Shown here piece by piece: positions 9,796-21,042 of a DNA stretch of 64,000 bases. The stretch is from Paragorgia papillata (Eukaryota; Cnidaria; Anthozoa; Scleralcyonacea; Coralliidae). The position numbers and the translations under genes were made by a program. Each line of letters starts with the position of its first letter. Positions within the stretch are counted from its first letter, which is position 1. The stretch lies in contig JAWNZC010000232.1 in the NCBI GenBank assembly GCA_035771165.1, positions 3,275,501-3,339,500 of the forward strand. The letters are read 5' to 3'. The notes beneath the pieces were generated by a model that was given only the letters and a program-made list of their open reading frames with translations, ran no database searches and was not told the DNA's origin.

Positions 9796-10480
9796 TTGCA
9801 GCTTGGTGACCGAGTGCTCGTCAGGAACTTAAGTGAAAGAGGGCCTGGGAAGTTACGAGCCTATTGGGAAGATCGAATCCACGTATTAACCAGGAGAATG
9901 GCTGATGATAGTCCCGTCTTTGAGGCTAGACCTGAGCAGAGAAATGGGCGCACCCGAGTCCCCTACCGAAATCTACTGCTACCTTGTGATTGTCTACCAT
10001 TTGAAACCCCGTCAGAAAAAGTCTCCGTCAAAAGACAACACGACCTGCGACCTAACCAACAATTCGTGGGAGCCGAAAGTGAAGACGACAGTACAGATGA
10101 CGAATTACAAGAATACCGTCCGTCCCAGACAATGTAGCTCCATTACCTCAACAGCGAATATAGGCTAATGAAGATCGTAGGGTGTTCCGGATGAGTTTGA
10201 GGAAGGATGTGCATATGAGCCTATGGAAGAAGCTCAACAGCCTGACCCAGTCAGCCAAGAAAGACCACAGCGTCCACAGCGAATAAGGCAACCTCCGCAA
10301 AGGCTAACTTACAGTCGTCTTGGCAATGTAGCCTACCATGAACCCATGGTTAGCCCAATGTTTGTATTCCCTTACTACTGTATCCTGGATATCAAGTCCC
10401 GCACTGGATACCAGTTTATCCGTTCTGGTTCCCTGAACCACAAGTACACTGGTGACATTTTTGAACAATATGTCAAATAA
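9796..10480 (+). pseudogene. Gypsy-1 integrase C-terminus and pol tail
   Basis: The frame 9796-10137 begins LGDRVLVRNLSERGPGKLRA, then YWEDRIHVLTRRM and RVPYRNLLLPCD, the C-terminal domain of this Gypsy clade that follows the catalytic core. An acidic segment with a stop at 10135 is followed by frame 10223-10480 carrying RPQRIRQPPQRLTYSRLGN, the typical basic pol tail. A frameshift separates the two. Confidence 0.75.
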
Positions 10481-10540
10481 GAAACTGTTTTAGTCCTGAT
10501 GTTCATGTAAGAACAATGTTAGAATTGGATGCATTTCTCA

Positions 10541-10743
10541 AGTTAGAGGGGGAGAGTGTTAGGCTTGTAAATCGGCTTTCTTATGGGACCCCTATATCCA
10601 GTCACGTGAACTCGAAGTGTGTTGCGGGGGGTCACGTGGTTGTTGTCAAGTTTACTTTTCAGAAAGAAAAGACAGTGTGTTCAAGTGTGCTAAAAGTTTA
10701 TAATATAAGTACGTGTTGTTTCATATGTTGAGGCTGGTTCACA
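10541..10743 (+). repeat. Gypsy-1 polypurine tract and 3' LTR
   Basis: AGTTAGAGGGGGAGAG (10541-10556) is followed by an LTR-like start TGTTAGGCTTG at 10557 and a plausible end GGTTCACA at 10743. No second copy exists in the window, so the right boundary is inferred from the TG..CA rule. Confidence 0.6.
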
Positions 10744-10804
10744 TATAACCATAGTTAAATAATTATTCATAAATTATGCCGATTGTAAATTTTTTGAAAC
10801 TTAC

Positions 10805-10982
10805 ATATAATTAGTTGTACTTTCTCTCGATCAAGGGCTGGACGGCCTTCCTTGCCTTTTCCGGTCACCGATGAAGCAGCAAGAACCTTTCGTTCAAACA
10901 AAATTGAAAGCATGGCCAATGTAATTTTCCTCTCATTCTTTGCATGTAGGATCTGTGACATCTGGACTGAGTCCATCAAGCT
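10805..10982 (-). CDS. BEN-domain exon of a candidate host gene
   Basis: On the minus strand a good acceptor (TTATTACTTTCAG) opens a frame reading LMDSVQMSQILHAKN, then LAMLSILFERKVLAASSVTG and ALDREKVQLII, and a donor (ATAT|GTAAGT) closes it. The pattern hydrophobic-LF-x-LA-x-SSVTG-x-LD-x-EK fits a BEN domain, found in DNA- and chromatin-binding proteins. It joins the upstream exon in phase 0. The next exon would lie toward Gypsy-1, where none is seen. Function is inferred from the domain only. Confidence 0.55.
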
Positions 10983-11040
10983 CTGAAAGTAATAAAAATT
11001 AAATTGTTAAAATATAAATAAAGACACACTAAGAATATAT

Positions 11041-11135
11041 TTACACTAGAGCAAAAGTATCCGGATTCACATTGATTTTCATCCTCATGGGAATAAAAAA
11101 CAATGTGAATCCGGATATTTTTGCTCTGGTGTAAA
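11041..11135. repeat. Short foldback MITE
   Basis: About 33-bp inverted arms (TTTACACTAGAGCAAAAGTA and its partner at 11100-11135) around a short spacer, lying in an intron of the BEN-domain gene. Confidence 0.7.
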
Positions 11136-11230
11136 CATAGTCTAAATGCACTGTACAAAGACACCATCACTTTAGGCTGTTGAGAATTTCTGGACTCCAT
11201 ATTAATATTATGAAGAAAGTAGGCTTGAGA

Positions 11231-11351
11231 TTAACCCATTAAACCCTGAAGAGTCTTGAGTAAAATCGTCTGGCGTTAGATAGAGTAAAATTATCTGTCA
11301 TTAGGCAGAGTAAAATAATAAAAGGAATATTTTAGGTGGTTAATGGGTTAA
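11231..11351. repeat. TTAA-ended MITE (TTAACCCATTAA family)
   Basis: Bounded by TTAACCCATTAA and TTAATGGGTTAA, with interior blocks GTAAAATCGTCTGGCGTTAG and AGAGTAAAATAATAAAA. The interior resembles the MITEs at 32845-33256. The TTAA ends suggest mobilisation by a TTAA-specific transposase. Confidence 0.65.
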
Positions 11352-11473
11352 CTACCTAACTAGTAGTAATTGCTACATAACAATTTCCAAATAAAAGTGA
11401 CACAAATTTTCAAACTAAACCAGAGTAACATATTATACAGTACAACTGCATAAGCTTGAAGTTGTTGACTTAC

Positions 11474-11793
11474 CGAGAGAGGAAAAAGTGAAGCACCTGG
11501 GCTGCTTGTCGGAGGCTGTTGTTCTTCAGCATCATTGTCATTGATGTCGTCAGTTTCAGTGTGGTTAGCTGGTACACTTACTGGTAACTGTGCAAATAAG
11601 GGGCTGTGTGGACGAGCAGTTTGACGTTTTCGAGGCTGGACTGAGGAATTGCATGGCTGGATAACGGACGGGCTTTGTGGACGAATGTATTCAAAACTAT
11701 TCCAGTGGGCAACAGTTGTAGAGTCATGCTACTGGGTTTCCTCAGAGTTACATTTTTGGACCACTGAAGGGCTGCACGGACGAGCTATAGGCA
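11474..11793 (-). CDS. Ser/Pro-rich exon upstream of the BEN exon
   Basis: Bounded by acceptor TTCTTCTGCAG (exon from 11793) and donor TCTCG|GTAAGT at 11474. The frame carries repeated RPxSPS motifs (ARPCSPSVVQ, RPQSPSVIQP, ARPHSPLFAQ) and an acidic stretch (ETDDINDNDAEE), low-complexity sequence common in nuclear regulators. It joins the BEN exon in phase 0. An in-frame TAG (11730-11732, after ETQ) interrupts it, so the allele may be a pseudogene or the true exon may start further in. Confidence 0.45.
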
Positions 11794-11799
11794 CTGCAG

Positions 11800-13540
11800 A
11801 AGAAGTTGATATAGATTATTTTCAAGATATCAGACAGATCTGCAAACAAATGGCACCATAGTATGAATTCATTCATTTTATTTAAGTACAGTATGACATT
11901 TGCATTGCTCCAACGGGTCTGAATCAACGTTTCCACACTCTTGAGCACTGAGCAGTGGAGAAACAGTCAAGACATGCATGCAGTCACAGAGATTGTCATA
12001 TCTGTACCTTGCCGGACACTGTTATTCCCAAGCCTCCTTACACTGAAAGCCAGCCGCCGATCTCATCTCGTTCTCACTCGCTGAGAGAGGCGTCTGAATT
12101 CAATAGGCGATAATGCCGTCCAGTGACGTCACGTATTACCAAGAAACCTGGTAGTGAAATCTGATTGGTTGACAGGTTTCTAATTTGGGTTAATTGTAGA
12201 ATTATATCTTGTCAAATATACGGCGGCTGCTTTTTAGACTACAGAATACTCTCAACTCAACTTGGTAAGCTATTTAATGCAGGGCTGTGATATTTTGGTC
12301 CCCGATGCCTGTGGACTTTCATGTTGACGGCTTTTGAATGGTTCTGAGGGGAGAAGTGGTGAGTATATCAAGTGGCATTGCATATTAATTGCGCGCGGCA
12401 TCTTGTCAGTTGTGGAACAAGATGGCTAGTAATTTTAGAACTACTCATTGTTAAAATATATCGTGTACGTATGTTATCGGATGTTGAATAAGCTTTCATT
12501 CCATGTATAGTTCAAGTTTCTCCGTTTTGTGAAACTTGTTGAAATGTCAAAAATGTGCGAGCCGTTGTTTGAAATAATATTACAAATAGACAGGAAATTG
12601 ACTTCTCACAAGTGTTAATACAGAATTTTAGATTTTTTTTTAAATACTTAACGCACAACATCGCGAGATATATTTCAAACACAAACTATTGAAAAATGCT
12701 ATTTGGGGTAGAAATTTCTAGTTTCTAACTAAACGGAAAATATTTTTAAAATTGGCAAACGTCTTCCATTTGATTCATTGCCTGAATGTGTACTTATAAT
12801 TAATTAATAAATAAATAAAATCAGTAATATTGTTGACTTCGAATGCATCATAATCTTATGCGGGTATCAGCGGCCATCCCGAGGGGTCGACCCTCCGGGA
12901 CCCAGGGGCATTTGTCAAAGTAACCTTCACAAATGGATGTTAAAACCCCTATACTGGGGCCAAATAATGCAACAAATACCCCCACCTCCCAGGGGAAAAT
13001 TGTACAATTCAGGGAAGTTTTCCTCTTATCATTTGCAAAGAAAACACAATTTTGTCTATAAAAATGCAGACCTTTTGCTGCTCGTTGAAAATATCCAACA
13101 AAGTTTGAAATAAACTGTACGGCACAAGGGTTCTGTCAATGTCGGACCTATATGTATCGAACAAGGTCCGGTGTTACACCTATAGCCACAGCATAAAATG
13201 AAAACTACACCTTGGCCGATAGCAACCCGAAAGTATAGTAACCGTTCTTGTTAATAAACGTAGTTGTCCTTAGAAGCCAATAATTCTGAAAAGTAGTTGC
13301 TCCACTAACTTTCGAGGCTATATGGTTGTCTTCAACCCATTCAACTACAGTATGTAAACTATGGAGTGATTATAGAATGTCCCACCACTCAGTAGTGCTA
13401 GATACTGTATGCTATGGGTCACCATAAGGCTATACTGCTATATATGTTATGAACCTTAGTAATAAAAACACTGATCCTAGTCACAGTGCACGGTGAGGAA
13501 TTCTATAGTCTAGAAAAAAATGTGACAGTGCAGTACTTAC
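11800..13540. other. Probable intron, no other gene seen
   Basis: Between candidate exons on the minus strand. Contains no sizeable open frame, and no element boundaries I could define. Confidence 0.4.
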
Positions 13541-13701
13541 TTTTGAACCAGCTTTTTTCACAGGTATGCCAGAATCACTCAACTGCTCAGACTCAGATAT
13601 CGACAATTTCCTTCTTGGCTTTGACGACTTGATGTTGGCAGAACTGCTTCAGTTTCACTCAATGTACTCTCTTTCCTTTTCTTCAACTGCATGCTTTTGA
13701 T
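13541..13701 (-). pseudogene. Possible exon 2 of the BEN-domain gene
   Basis: Flanked by an acceptor (TTGATAG) and a donor (TCAAAA|GTAAGT). One frame reads SSKPRRKLSISESEQLSDSG, a basic-serine-acidic pattern like nuclear proteins, and it is continuous with exon 1 in phase, but two TGA codons lie in its first half. Another frame reads KKRKESTLSETEAVLPTSS. Either it is broken or my boundaries are wrong. Phase to exon 3 also does not match. Confidence 0.3.
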
Positions 13702-13875
13702 CTATCAAGGACACAACAAAATTGAGATTGGAGTCAACATTTGAAATTGTTTACTTTTTTTAAATTAGGATAATTTAAGTGAATATGAAAGCAGATCTGC
13801 CATCTGATTTTCAACAAATAAATTCAAAATGGCCGCCCCTTTTAGAGTTTAGTAAAGTCTATAAACCAATTTTAA

Positions 13876-15745
13876 AGTGCCTATAACCCCTAGAATTTTT
13901 TTAGTTTTCCAAGTAATAGAGCCAAAATTAGCTGAATAGTTCTTTTACAGTTTTTAATTTGGTCCATTCGTTTCGAAGATATCTCGCTTCAAATATTGCA
14001 AGAAATTGCTATTTTGAATATCCCGCTAGAAATTTCTGCAAATTGCAAAGAGCCTGGTACCTACATGATGTGATGTAGCTTAAGGGACGGAATTTTCTCA
14101 GTGACAGTGTTGGTTCTGTTGCAGTGTTGTATACACTGTCATCAAAGCGAAAAAAATGCCAGATAGATGTGTTGTTTTTGGGTGTTCTAACGAATCCGAC
14201 TTGACGAAAGGAATTTCGCTTCATCGTATTCCATTTTGGAATGACGATCGGGCTGAGGTGAAACGGAGAAGAAATGTATAGGTCAATTTTGTGGCAAGGA
14301 GGCGTGATAAATGGAAACCAACAAAGTATTCGGCAGTATACTCGGCTCACTTCAATTCAGATGACTACGATATATATGCTATAGAAATACCTGGAACTAA
14401 AGACTATACACCAAATAAAGACTATACTGACTCAAACTAACTGAAACGAATACTAACTGACATCTACGACGTTTTACTTCACATCTAGACGTTTTACTCA
14501 CAATCATAACTATATACCTGACACCTACTGACCCACGACGTTTTACTTATAGTTGTTAACTGACGCAAACCAACTGATGCGAGAATACTGACAACTACAA
14601 CATTTTATTTACAATTGTAACTACAACTGGAACAAAAACTAATTAAACCGACATGCTAGACAGATTACACAATAACGTACCCTTTTATTTCTGACGTAAC
14701 AGCGACATAACTAAAACCACAAACCACGCGATACACACGATATATATATATACTATAACGAAACGACATAATCAACACGGGACAGAGGAGCGGGAAATTC
14801 ACCAATTTATAAAGTCGACCACGGAAGCATTGCCAGAACGTTACGGACTACACCAAAACTACACAGACATTCAGTAAGACTTTATTTTTATTTTTAACTT
14901 GTCTATTATACTTCAGTGTTGCACGCGCCTTCTAATATCTGTAATTTCGTCTTAACATTACTGATTTCAACATCGACTCAAAATCCCTCCAGATGACTGG
15001 AAGGTCGAAACGCGTCGACGGTTATCCAAAGAACACAGACCTACATAAATCCTTCCACGCTTCATTCTTCTCCCAAACATACATCAAACCGCAGGCATAT
15101 CAGCTTACGACCTACCGACTGAAACTAGACACTTCACGTGAAACTTAACTGGTGTGGTCAAACGTAAAGTATTAGGCTAAAAAAATGAGCGGAATAAACT
15201 GGCATGTTTATGAAACATACCACTAATAACAGTGCGTTGTAGCTGCTGTGGTGGAACACTTAGTATTATGCTCCAAATTAGTTCGCACACAATGCCAGTG
15301 AAGGTCTCACTACGACACTACCCACCATATTATAAAAATTGCCCTGGCATTGGAAGTGAGTTGCCTCCGTTATTGAAGATCATCAAGCTCGTCTTCAATC
15401 GCGTAAGTCGGAATATAGTAAGTATCTGAGTCGTATTGACTATTCTCTGACTCTGAGCTGCTGTCTGACATTTTTAAAACGATATAGAGTACCAGAACCC
15501 GGCAAAGAAAACACGCTTTCTGTATTGTGGTGATACTTGTTGCATAATATGCGTCCCTTAAGCTACGTCATGGCGTTGCTCGTCCCAGTTCTCTTTAATT
15601 TGCGGTTTTTTCTTGCTAATAGCGGTACTTAAATGTCAATATCTTCGAAACGAAAGGACCAAATCAAAAACTGTAAAAGAAGTATTCAGCTTATTTTGGC
15701 TCTACTACGTGGAAAACTAAAAAAATTCTAGGGGTTATAGGCACT
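13876..15745. mobile_element. Kolobok-type DNA transposon with THAP relic
   Basis: 1,870 bp with inverted repeats of about 115 bp beginning AGTGCCTATAACCCCTAGAA, each end abutting TTAA (13872-13875 and 15746-15749). Together with the THAP domain inside, the TTAA duplication fits the Kolobok superfamily, whose transposases carry THAP domains. No transposase core is visible, so it is non-autonomous or internally deleted. It lies in intron 1 of the BEN-domain gene. Confidence 0.75.
14156..14419 (+). pseudogene. THAP-domain fragment
   Basis: From the ATG at 14156 the frame reads MPDRCVVFGCSN, ISLHRIPFW, then DKWKPTKYSAVYSAHFNSDD, the THAP C2CH zinc-finger plan that binds DNA. The third zinc ligand, expected Cys before the SAHF motif, is Tyr. 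A TAG (14279-14281) stands where this family commonly has Trp. The domain is therefore dead. It lies within the TTAA-flanked transposon and was probably the DNA-binding end of its transposase. Confidence 0.7.
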
Positions 15746-15999
15746 TTAATATTAAAAATGAAGACCTTCACTGTAATGCTGACCAACTAAAGTTCCAAAC
15801 ATCTCCTTTCACGGTTCACGTAAAGGTACTCGATCGACGGAATTTGAGCATGTTGTTTCAAGCGAGATCGACATGATATTAAAATATACAGATCATCCAT
15901 GATATGCGTATCGCTTTTATGTTGACATCGTATAAACGTAAACTGTGTCTGATTACAGAATTGTGATTATCGTATTATTAAGGGATCAAAAACACTTAC

Positions 16000-16186
16000 C
16001 ACTGACATATTTTACTCGTCCTAAGTAGGCCTTCAATTCTCCTTTTGGTTCTTTGCTTCCAAGCTTCCCAAACAGAACCATGCCTTCTTTGTCGAAGTCT
16101 TGGAGCATCGTTTTGTCACGAACACACTCTTCGGTCAAAACACTTGTCTCGTTAGTTGCTGTCCAGTGAATAAGAACGTACTTCAT
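16000..16186 (-). CDS. Candidate first exon of the BEN-domain gene
   Basis: ATG at 16186 on the minus strand opens 62 codons (MKYVLIHWTATNETSV, then ECVRDKTMLQDFDKEGMVLF, ending GRVKYVSG) and meets a consensus donor, G|GTAAGT, leaving phase 1. Proteins with BEN domains often begin with a similar short module of the form MxVLVxW. It is about 2.3 kb upstream of the next exon, with the Kolobok element in between. The hAT element starts 120 bp upstream of the ATG. Confidence 0.5.
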
Positions 16187-17376
16187 GGTTTACAGCTGAA
16201 GAGTATTTGCTAAAAAGCTACGAATAAAAGCAATCAAAACACGCTCGGTTTACAGGCCTTTAGAAGACAACACCACGAGGCCCGAGGAAGATGAATTTAG
16301 ATGTCACCAGCGCTGCCACTCTATCTTATCAATCTCACCTACCGGCGTACTTATTTTCCCCCTACTTTCCCCTACGGGGATATTTTCATATTTCCCCTAC
16401 GTTCCCCTACTTTACACGAAATCACCCCACGCCTTCACCTACAGTATAGCGCCCGACGGAGACCTGCTCGCAGGCTACTCCACCTTTAGGTCAAAACAAC
16501 AAATGTATTTAGATTCATTGCTTATATTTGACCCAATTATATACAGAACTACTAATACAAAATTATCAGATATTACAGGTAGAATTAGAAATGAAGACAC
16601 GTAGATGGAATAGGGGAACTAATTAAACTGGTTTATTATGTATTTTGAGTTAAGGTCAGTAATAACGTCAAGCTAACCTAGAGGATCACTCTAACACACT
16701 ATGAATGTATCAAAGACAATCATAAATTATTTTATACAAAAGTTTATGGGTTACCTGAACTGAAAATGTTATTAATTTAAAAATGTTCGGCTCAAAATAG
16801 CCATATAGTATTACGACAATAATTTATATTTACATCTACGGTAAAAAGTTCAAAATTGTTTTTAAATTTTAGCAATGTAGAATTGTTTAATAAAGTGTCT
16901 TCAACGGTTTTGCGTTCTTCCTACACTGCAAAACCGCAAAAACTTGCCAAAATAAATTTTCTTGTTTCAAGATCCATTTTCTTCTTTTAAGAAAATTTGT
17001 CTTGTTTCAAGGAAAAAAATCTTGATAAGAAAAACTAAGAGGAACGTTTCTTGTTTTAAGAAAATTTATGACTTGTTTCAAGAAAAAAAATCTTGATAAG
17101 AAAAACTAAAAAGAAAGTTTCTTGTTTTAAGAAAATTTATGTCTTGTTTCAAGAAAAAAAATCTTGATATGAAAAACTAAAAGGAAAGAACGCTTTGGAA
17201 TAACACATCTTTTAAATATAATACAACATTTATTTAGCTCAAATATTCCTAACGTTTAAAACATTATATCTATACATAAATGTCCATGAAGTAATTCCGA
17301 ATCAATAACGTGTAATTTTGAGACAGAATAGCGCTACAGGCGCCGTCTACGAAACCGCGCAGGTCATATGCGTACC

Positions 17377-17570
17377 AGGTGGGGGCAGGGGGGGGGGGGC
17401 AATTGCCCTCCCCCCCAAACGTTTTAAAAATGAAAATATCGGGCACTTTTTGAAAGAAAATTCGGGTAATATTGCTGTTAAATATTCATGAAAAATTATA
17501 TTTTGAACTGTTTTAATATATTTTCGACTTAATTTTTTGGGCAAAAATGTCCCCCCCCCCCCCCCTCAGG
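17377..17570. repeat. Poly-G / poly-C foldback
   Basis: A run of G (about 17388-17399) and a run of C (about 17551-17567) in inverted orientation flank about 150 bp of AT-rich sequence. The G runs could form quadruplexes. Confidence 0.5.
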
Positions 17571-18545
17571 TGGCGAGCGCGCATTGATACTTGGGATAGT
17601 ATCATCTATTCATCTCATCTCGAAGACTCGAAGCGCGCCATCTTTGAAGGTGTTTTGAGATTCAAGCTACATAAACCCTTGGAAATAAGACTTTTTGTTT
17701 GCGAGGAGATCGGGCAGACAATCTTCACCAAAGTAACCTGTTTTTTTAGGGAAATATTTAACTAAAAGCCATGAAAATCCAGTTGAACCAAGAAAGTCCA
17801 ACTGTCCATGCAAGAAGTTTCTCTCGCACGAGCAAGGTAAGAGATTGAGTATTTATCGTTTGTTTTCTATTATGTCCTACAGTATTGTAATGTGAAATTT
17901 TCTCTGACTCTCGTCAAATTTCCTGTTTGATTGTCCAATACAAACAATTTTATATTGCAACTGAACTTTAATAGTGTAGTTGAAGACTTGAAGTCAATGT
18001 GTATTATTACAGTAAGTCATCTTTTGTCGTCAGCTTGGCGGCTAGAAATATCTATTCCCAATTCAGTCAATTGTGGTTCCTAACAAACTCTCAAATCACT
18101 TTTCTTTTTTGTTATTCTTTAGCCACCGTTGCTTTCATGATAAGGGTTATCTTATGTAAAACTAAAGCATTCAAATATTGAGGTAAACATTATTTGTGAT
18201 TAGTGTATTTTCACTGGCAGAATTGACCATTCTGAAATAATTGTTGCTAACAGACTAATAGTATGTTTTGTGTGTATTTGTTTGCTTATTCATTCATATA
18301 TTATTTTCTTTGTTTTCTAGTGCATGCATACTTTGTTCAGTTGTGCTTAGCCGGTTTATTCAATTTGCTGTAATAAATTGGTAAGTAATTCATATACTAG
18401 TAACTAATACATAGCGATCTATTCCAATAGGGGTGGTAATACTAAATATATCAGGTCACATCATGGTCAAATATTGGTCTTTTAAAAGTTACACACATTT
18501 CTGCCATATACATTACCAGGCTTTGTGATATATACTATAGATCTA

Positions 18546-18790
18546 TATATATATATATATATATATACAAAGTATGAAGTATAGTTTTACCTTAAAGTCT
18601 TCGCTACCAGAGGTTTCACCCTAAACGGGATCATCAGGCAACTCTGATGATCCCATTTAGGGTGAAACCTCTGGTAGTGAAGACTTTAAGGTAAAACTAT
18701 ACTTCATACTTTGTATTTTGCTCTATCTATATATGGTATTGAGCACTCTCTAACATTTCGTGAACCAAAACTCACATATATATATATATA
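18546..18790 (-). repeat. TA-flanked repeat, copy 1, head-to-head
   Basis: Two 70-bp arms (18568-18637 and 18644-18713, 2 mismatches) form a near-perfect palindrome with a 6-bp centre. Each arm carries CTGATGATCCC..GGGTGAAACC..GGTAG, a hammerhead-ribozyme-like core, one per strand. The plus-strand copy runs on through TTTTGCTCTATC to ACTCAC at 18776. TA microsatellites bound the whole unit. Confidence 0.7.
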
Positions 18791-20079
18791 AATATAATAA
18801 GAGTGTTTTCGTCACACAGTATCATTGATATGCCAAAAAAGACCGATCCTACCTCACCTCTGGGTATTTTAGAAAGTTGACTGGTTTGATAAATACAGTA
18901 AGACTCAAATTGGTATAATATACTATTAAATAATAATAAATATTTGTATAATTTTAGTGGTATATACAGATACTGCATATTACTTATACATTACTGAACA
19001 TCCCTATATTCTAATTGTCTTCAAAATTACAAGAATTCTGCTAGAAAAGTAGAATTTTCTGTCCAAATTGTTTGTTCGGTAACTGCAATCTTGTTGTTAG
19101 GAAGAATGCATGAGTATGTGAGTCACTTTTGGGCAGCTAGTAGGTCATTAGTGAGAGTCGGTCTGTGTGATGCAGTATATGATGGAATATTAAGTCCTAA
19201 ATATACTTTGTATATAAAGTTTAATATTGACATTAATTTATGCTCCAGATGATTTAACTCTCTAAAGGGGTGGTAACAATGGTATTGGGTCAAGTGATTA
19301 TTACCCATTCCTGCCAGAGCCAGTCAAAAATGCCCCCTTACTAAAAGTAAACTTTAGTTTTACCTGGCTTGTAACATCAGATGCATGGCAGATAAGATTG
19401 TCCTTTTTGTTAAAATTATAGTGATTTTGACAAAAAATGTTCATATTACTTGGATTACTATGTTTATATTAATCAAATCATCATAAATTAAAATATTTTT
19501 TTGTTGTTGCAAAGTGCTTAATACATACCTTTAAATATTTGATTTAATTAAATATTAATTAACAAATTGTTGAATTAATTTTCTTATTTTGCAGGACCGG
19601 TACACAAAGAGTGATGCCAAAGCCAACTTCTCAACAAAAGAAAAGGATTGTTGATCTCCAAGATGATTTCACTGATGTTTACTTGTGTCATTGCTGATTG
19701 GATTGTTGTTAAGTACACTTTGAAAATACCAACATTCTAAATATGCCATGTAATATCCTAAATGCTGATGTATTTTGGATATAGATGGCAGAACCACATG
19801 TAACATTAATTGTTAAGTGGTTAATCTTACTAGGATTTTTAGCTTTGAAATATTTGGGAATTTGCACTGTGAAAAATGGTTTGCATATGATCATCTCACT
19901 GTATACCATGTATATAACTAGTATTTATTATTAAGTTTTAAGTGTATACTTTAATGTCAGCCTGATGTAAATACTCACAGTTTTTTAATATGTGTTCAAA
20001 TATATTGAATATATTGACAATGTTAAATGCTTTTAAAAATGTTTATTTTCTCTCAGTCATTGATGTGTTGAATGACATG

Positions 20080-20320
20080 TTTCAAGGTGTGTTATTATGC
20101 ACATCTGCATACATGTGTGAATAAGATAACACACATCAGGGCATGTTACATAACACACCTTTTCATTAATACACCTATACAATAACACATCTTAACATGT
20201 TTTGTATAACATACAAGTAACACACCTTCGCAAAACACACCTTAAGGTGCTAAGGCACACCTTAGTGTGCTAAAATTTGGACAAAAAAAGTGTGTTAATT
20301 TAACACATCTTTTTTTAGAG
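20080..20320. repeat. AACACACCTT-rich repeat
   Basis: AACACACCT/AACACATCTT occur about eight times, with an inverted TAGCACACC/GGTGCTAAGG pair near 20255. Looks like the subterminal repeats of another small element. No coding potential. Confidence 0.45.
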
Positions 20321-21042
20321 TTAATATTTAAGGAAGTTTTAAACTAAACAGTAAGTGAGAGCTCAGTAATATTTACAAAAAACTTGAAAGAAGAAATGCA
20401 TAAATTAAAGCCTAAGCTTGGTTTTATATACTGTAAAGCACATTGTAATTCCATCATAAAATTTTCATCAAACTCCAAGGTTGTAAGGGGCACAAATTTG
20501 AAAAAAATCTTTTCATTGACCAACCAAATGTTGCTTTAAGTAAATTTTTCTTGATTTAGGAAATATATTGTTAAAACAAAAATGCGACTAGAATTTTTTT
20601 CTTGATTTAGGAAGAATATTCTTAAAACAAGAATATATCCGACTAGAATTTTTTTCTTGATTCAAGAATTTTTTTCTTGATTTAGGAAAAATATTCTTAA
20701 AACAAGAATATCTAACTAGAATTTTTTTCTTAATTCAAGAAAATTTTTCTTGATTGAAGATTATCTGTCTTTCCAGCTGATAATCTTGAAGAAACGACAA
20801 GAAAGTTTTTCTTGTTCAAGATAAATTATCTTAAAAAAAAGATTATTTTTCTTGAAACAAGATAACCTGACAAGAAAGTATTGCTTGTTTTAAGAAAAAT
20901 TATCTTGTCAAGATAAATTATCTTGTTTTGGTAAGATAATTATCTTGCAGACGGGACAAGATAATTTTTCTTGTTTTAAGGAAAAATATCCTTAAAACAA
21001 GCATTTTTTTCTTAAAACAAGTTTTTTTGGATTTGCAGTGTA

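Larger units (their letters stand above)
7856..10743 (+). mobile_element. Gypsy-1, 3' part (RT end to 3' LTR)
   Basis: Continuation of Gypsy-1 after the Gypsy-2 insertion: catalytic half of RT, RNase H, integrase, polypurine tract and one LTR. All domains are in the expected order, broken by frameshifts. Confidence 0.85.
16924..21040. mobile_element. TA-flanked element with CTTGTTTTAAG subterminal repeats
   Basis: Imperfect 20-bp ends CACTGCAAAACCGCAAAAAC and the inverse of TTTTTTGGATTTGCAGTG, flanked by TA on both sides. Next to each end are arrays of TCTTGTTTCAAG / CTTGATTTAGG-like repeats (16960-17185 and 20540-21030). No transposase gene seen. It sits exactly at the end of the hAT reading frame (MQKYI then TA). 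Confidence 0.65.

Noticed and set aside
14985..15030. Second hammerhead-like motif (CAGATGACTGGAAGGTCGAAACGCGTC)
   Set aside because: The GAAACGCGTC part is suggestive, but the core reads CAGATGA instead of CTGATGA and no stem II can form. Probably a Penelope-type relic.
18772..18978. Minus-strand ORF MQYLYIPLKLYKYLLLF
   Set aside because: Low-complexity translation of AT-rich repeat, no motif.
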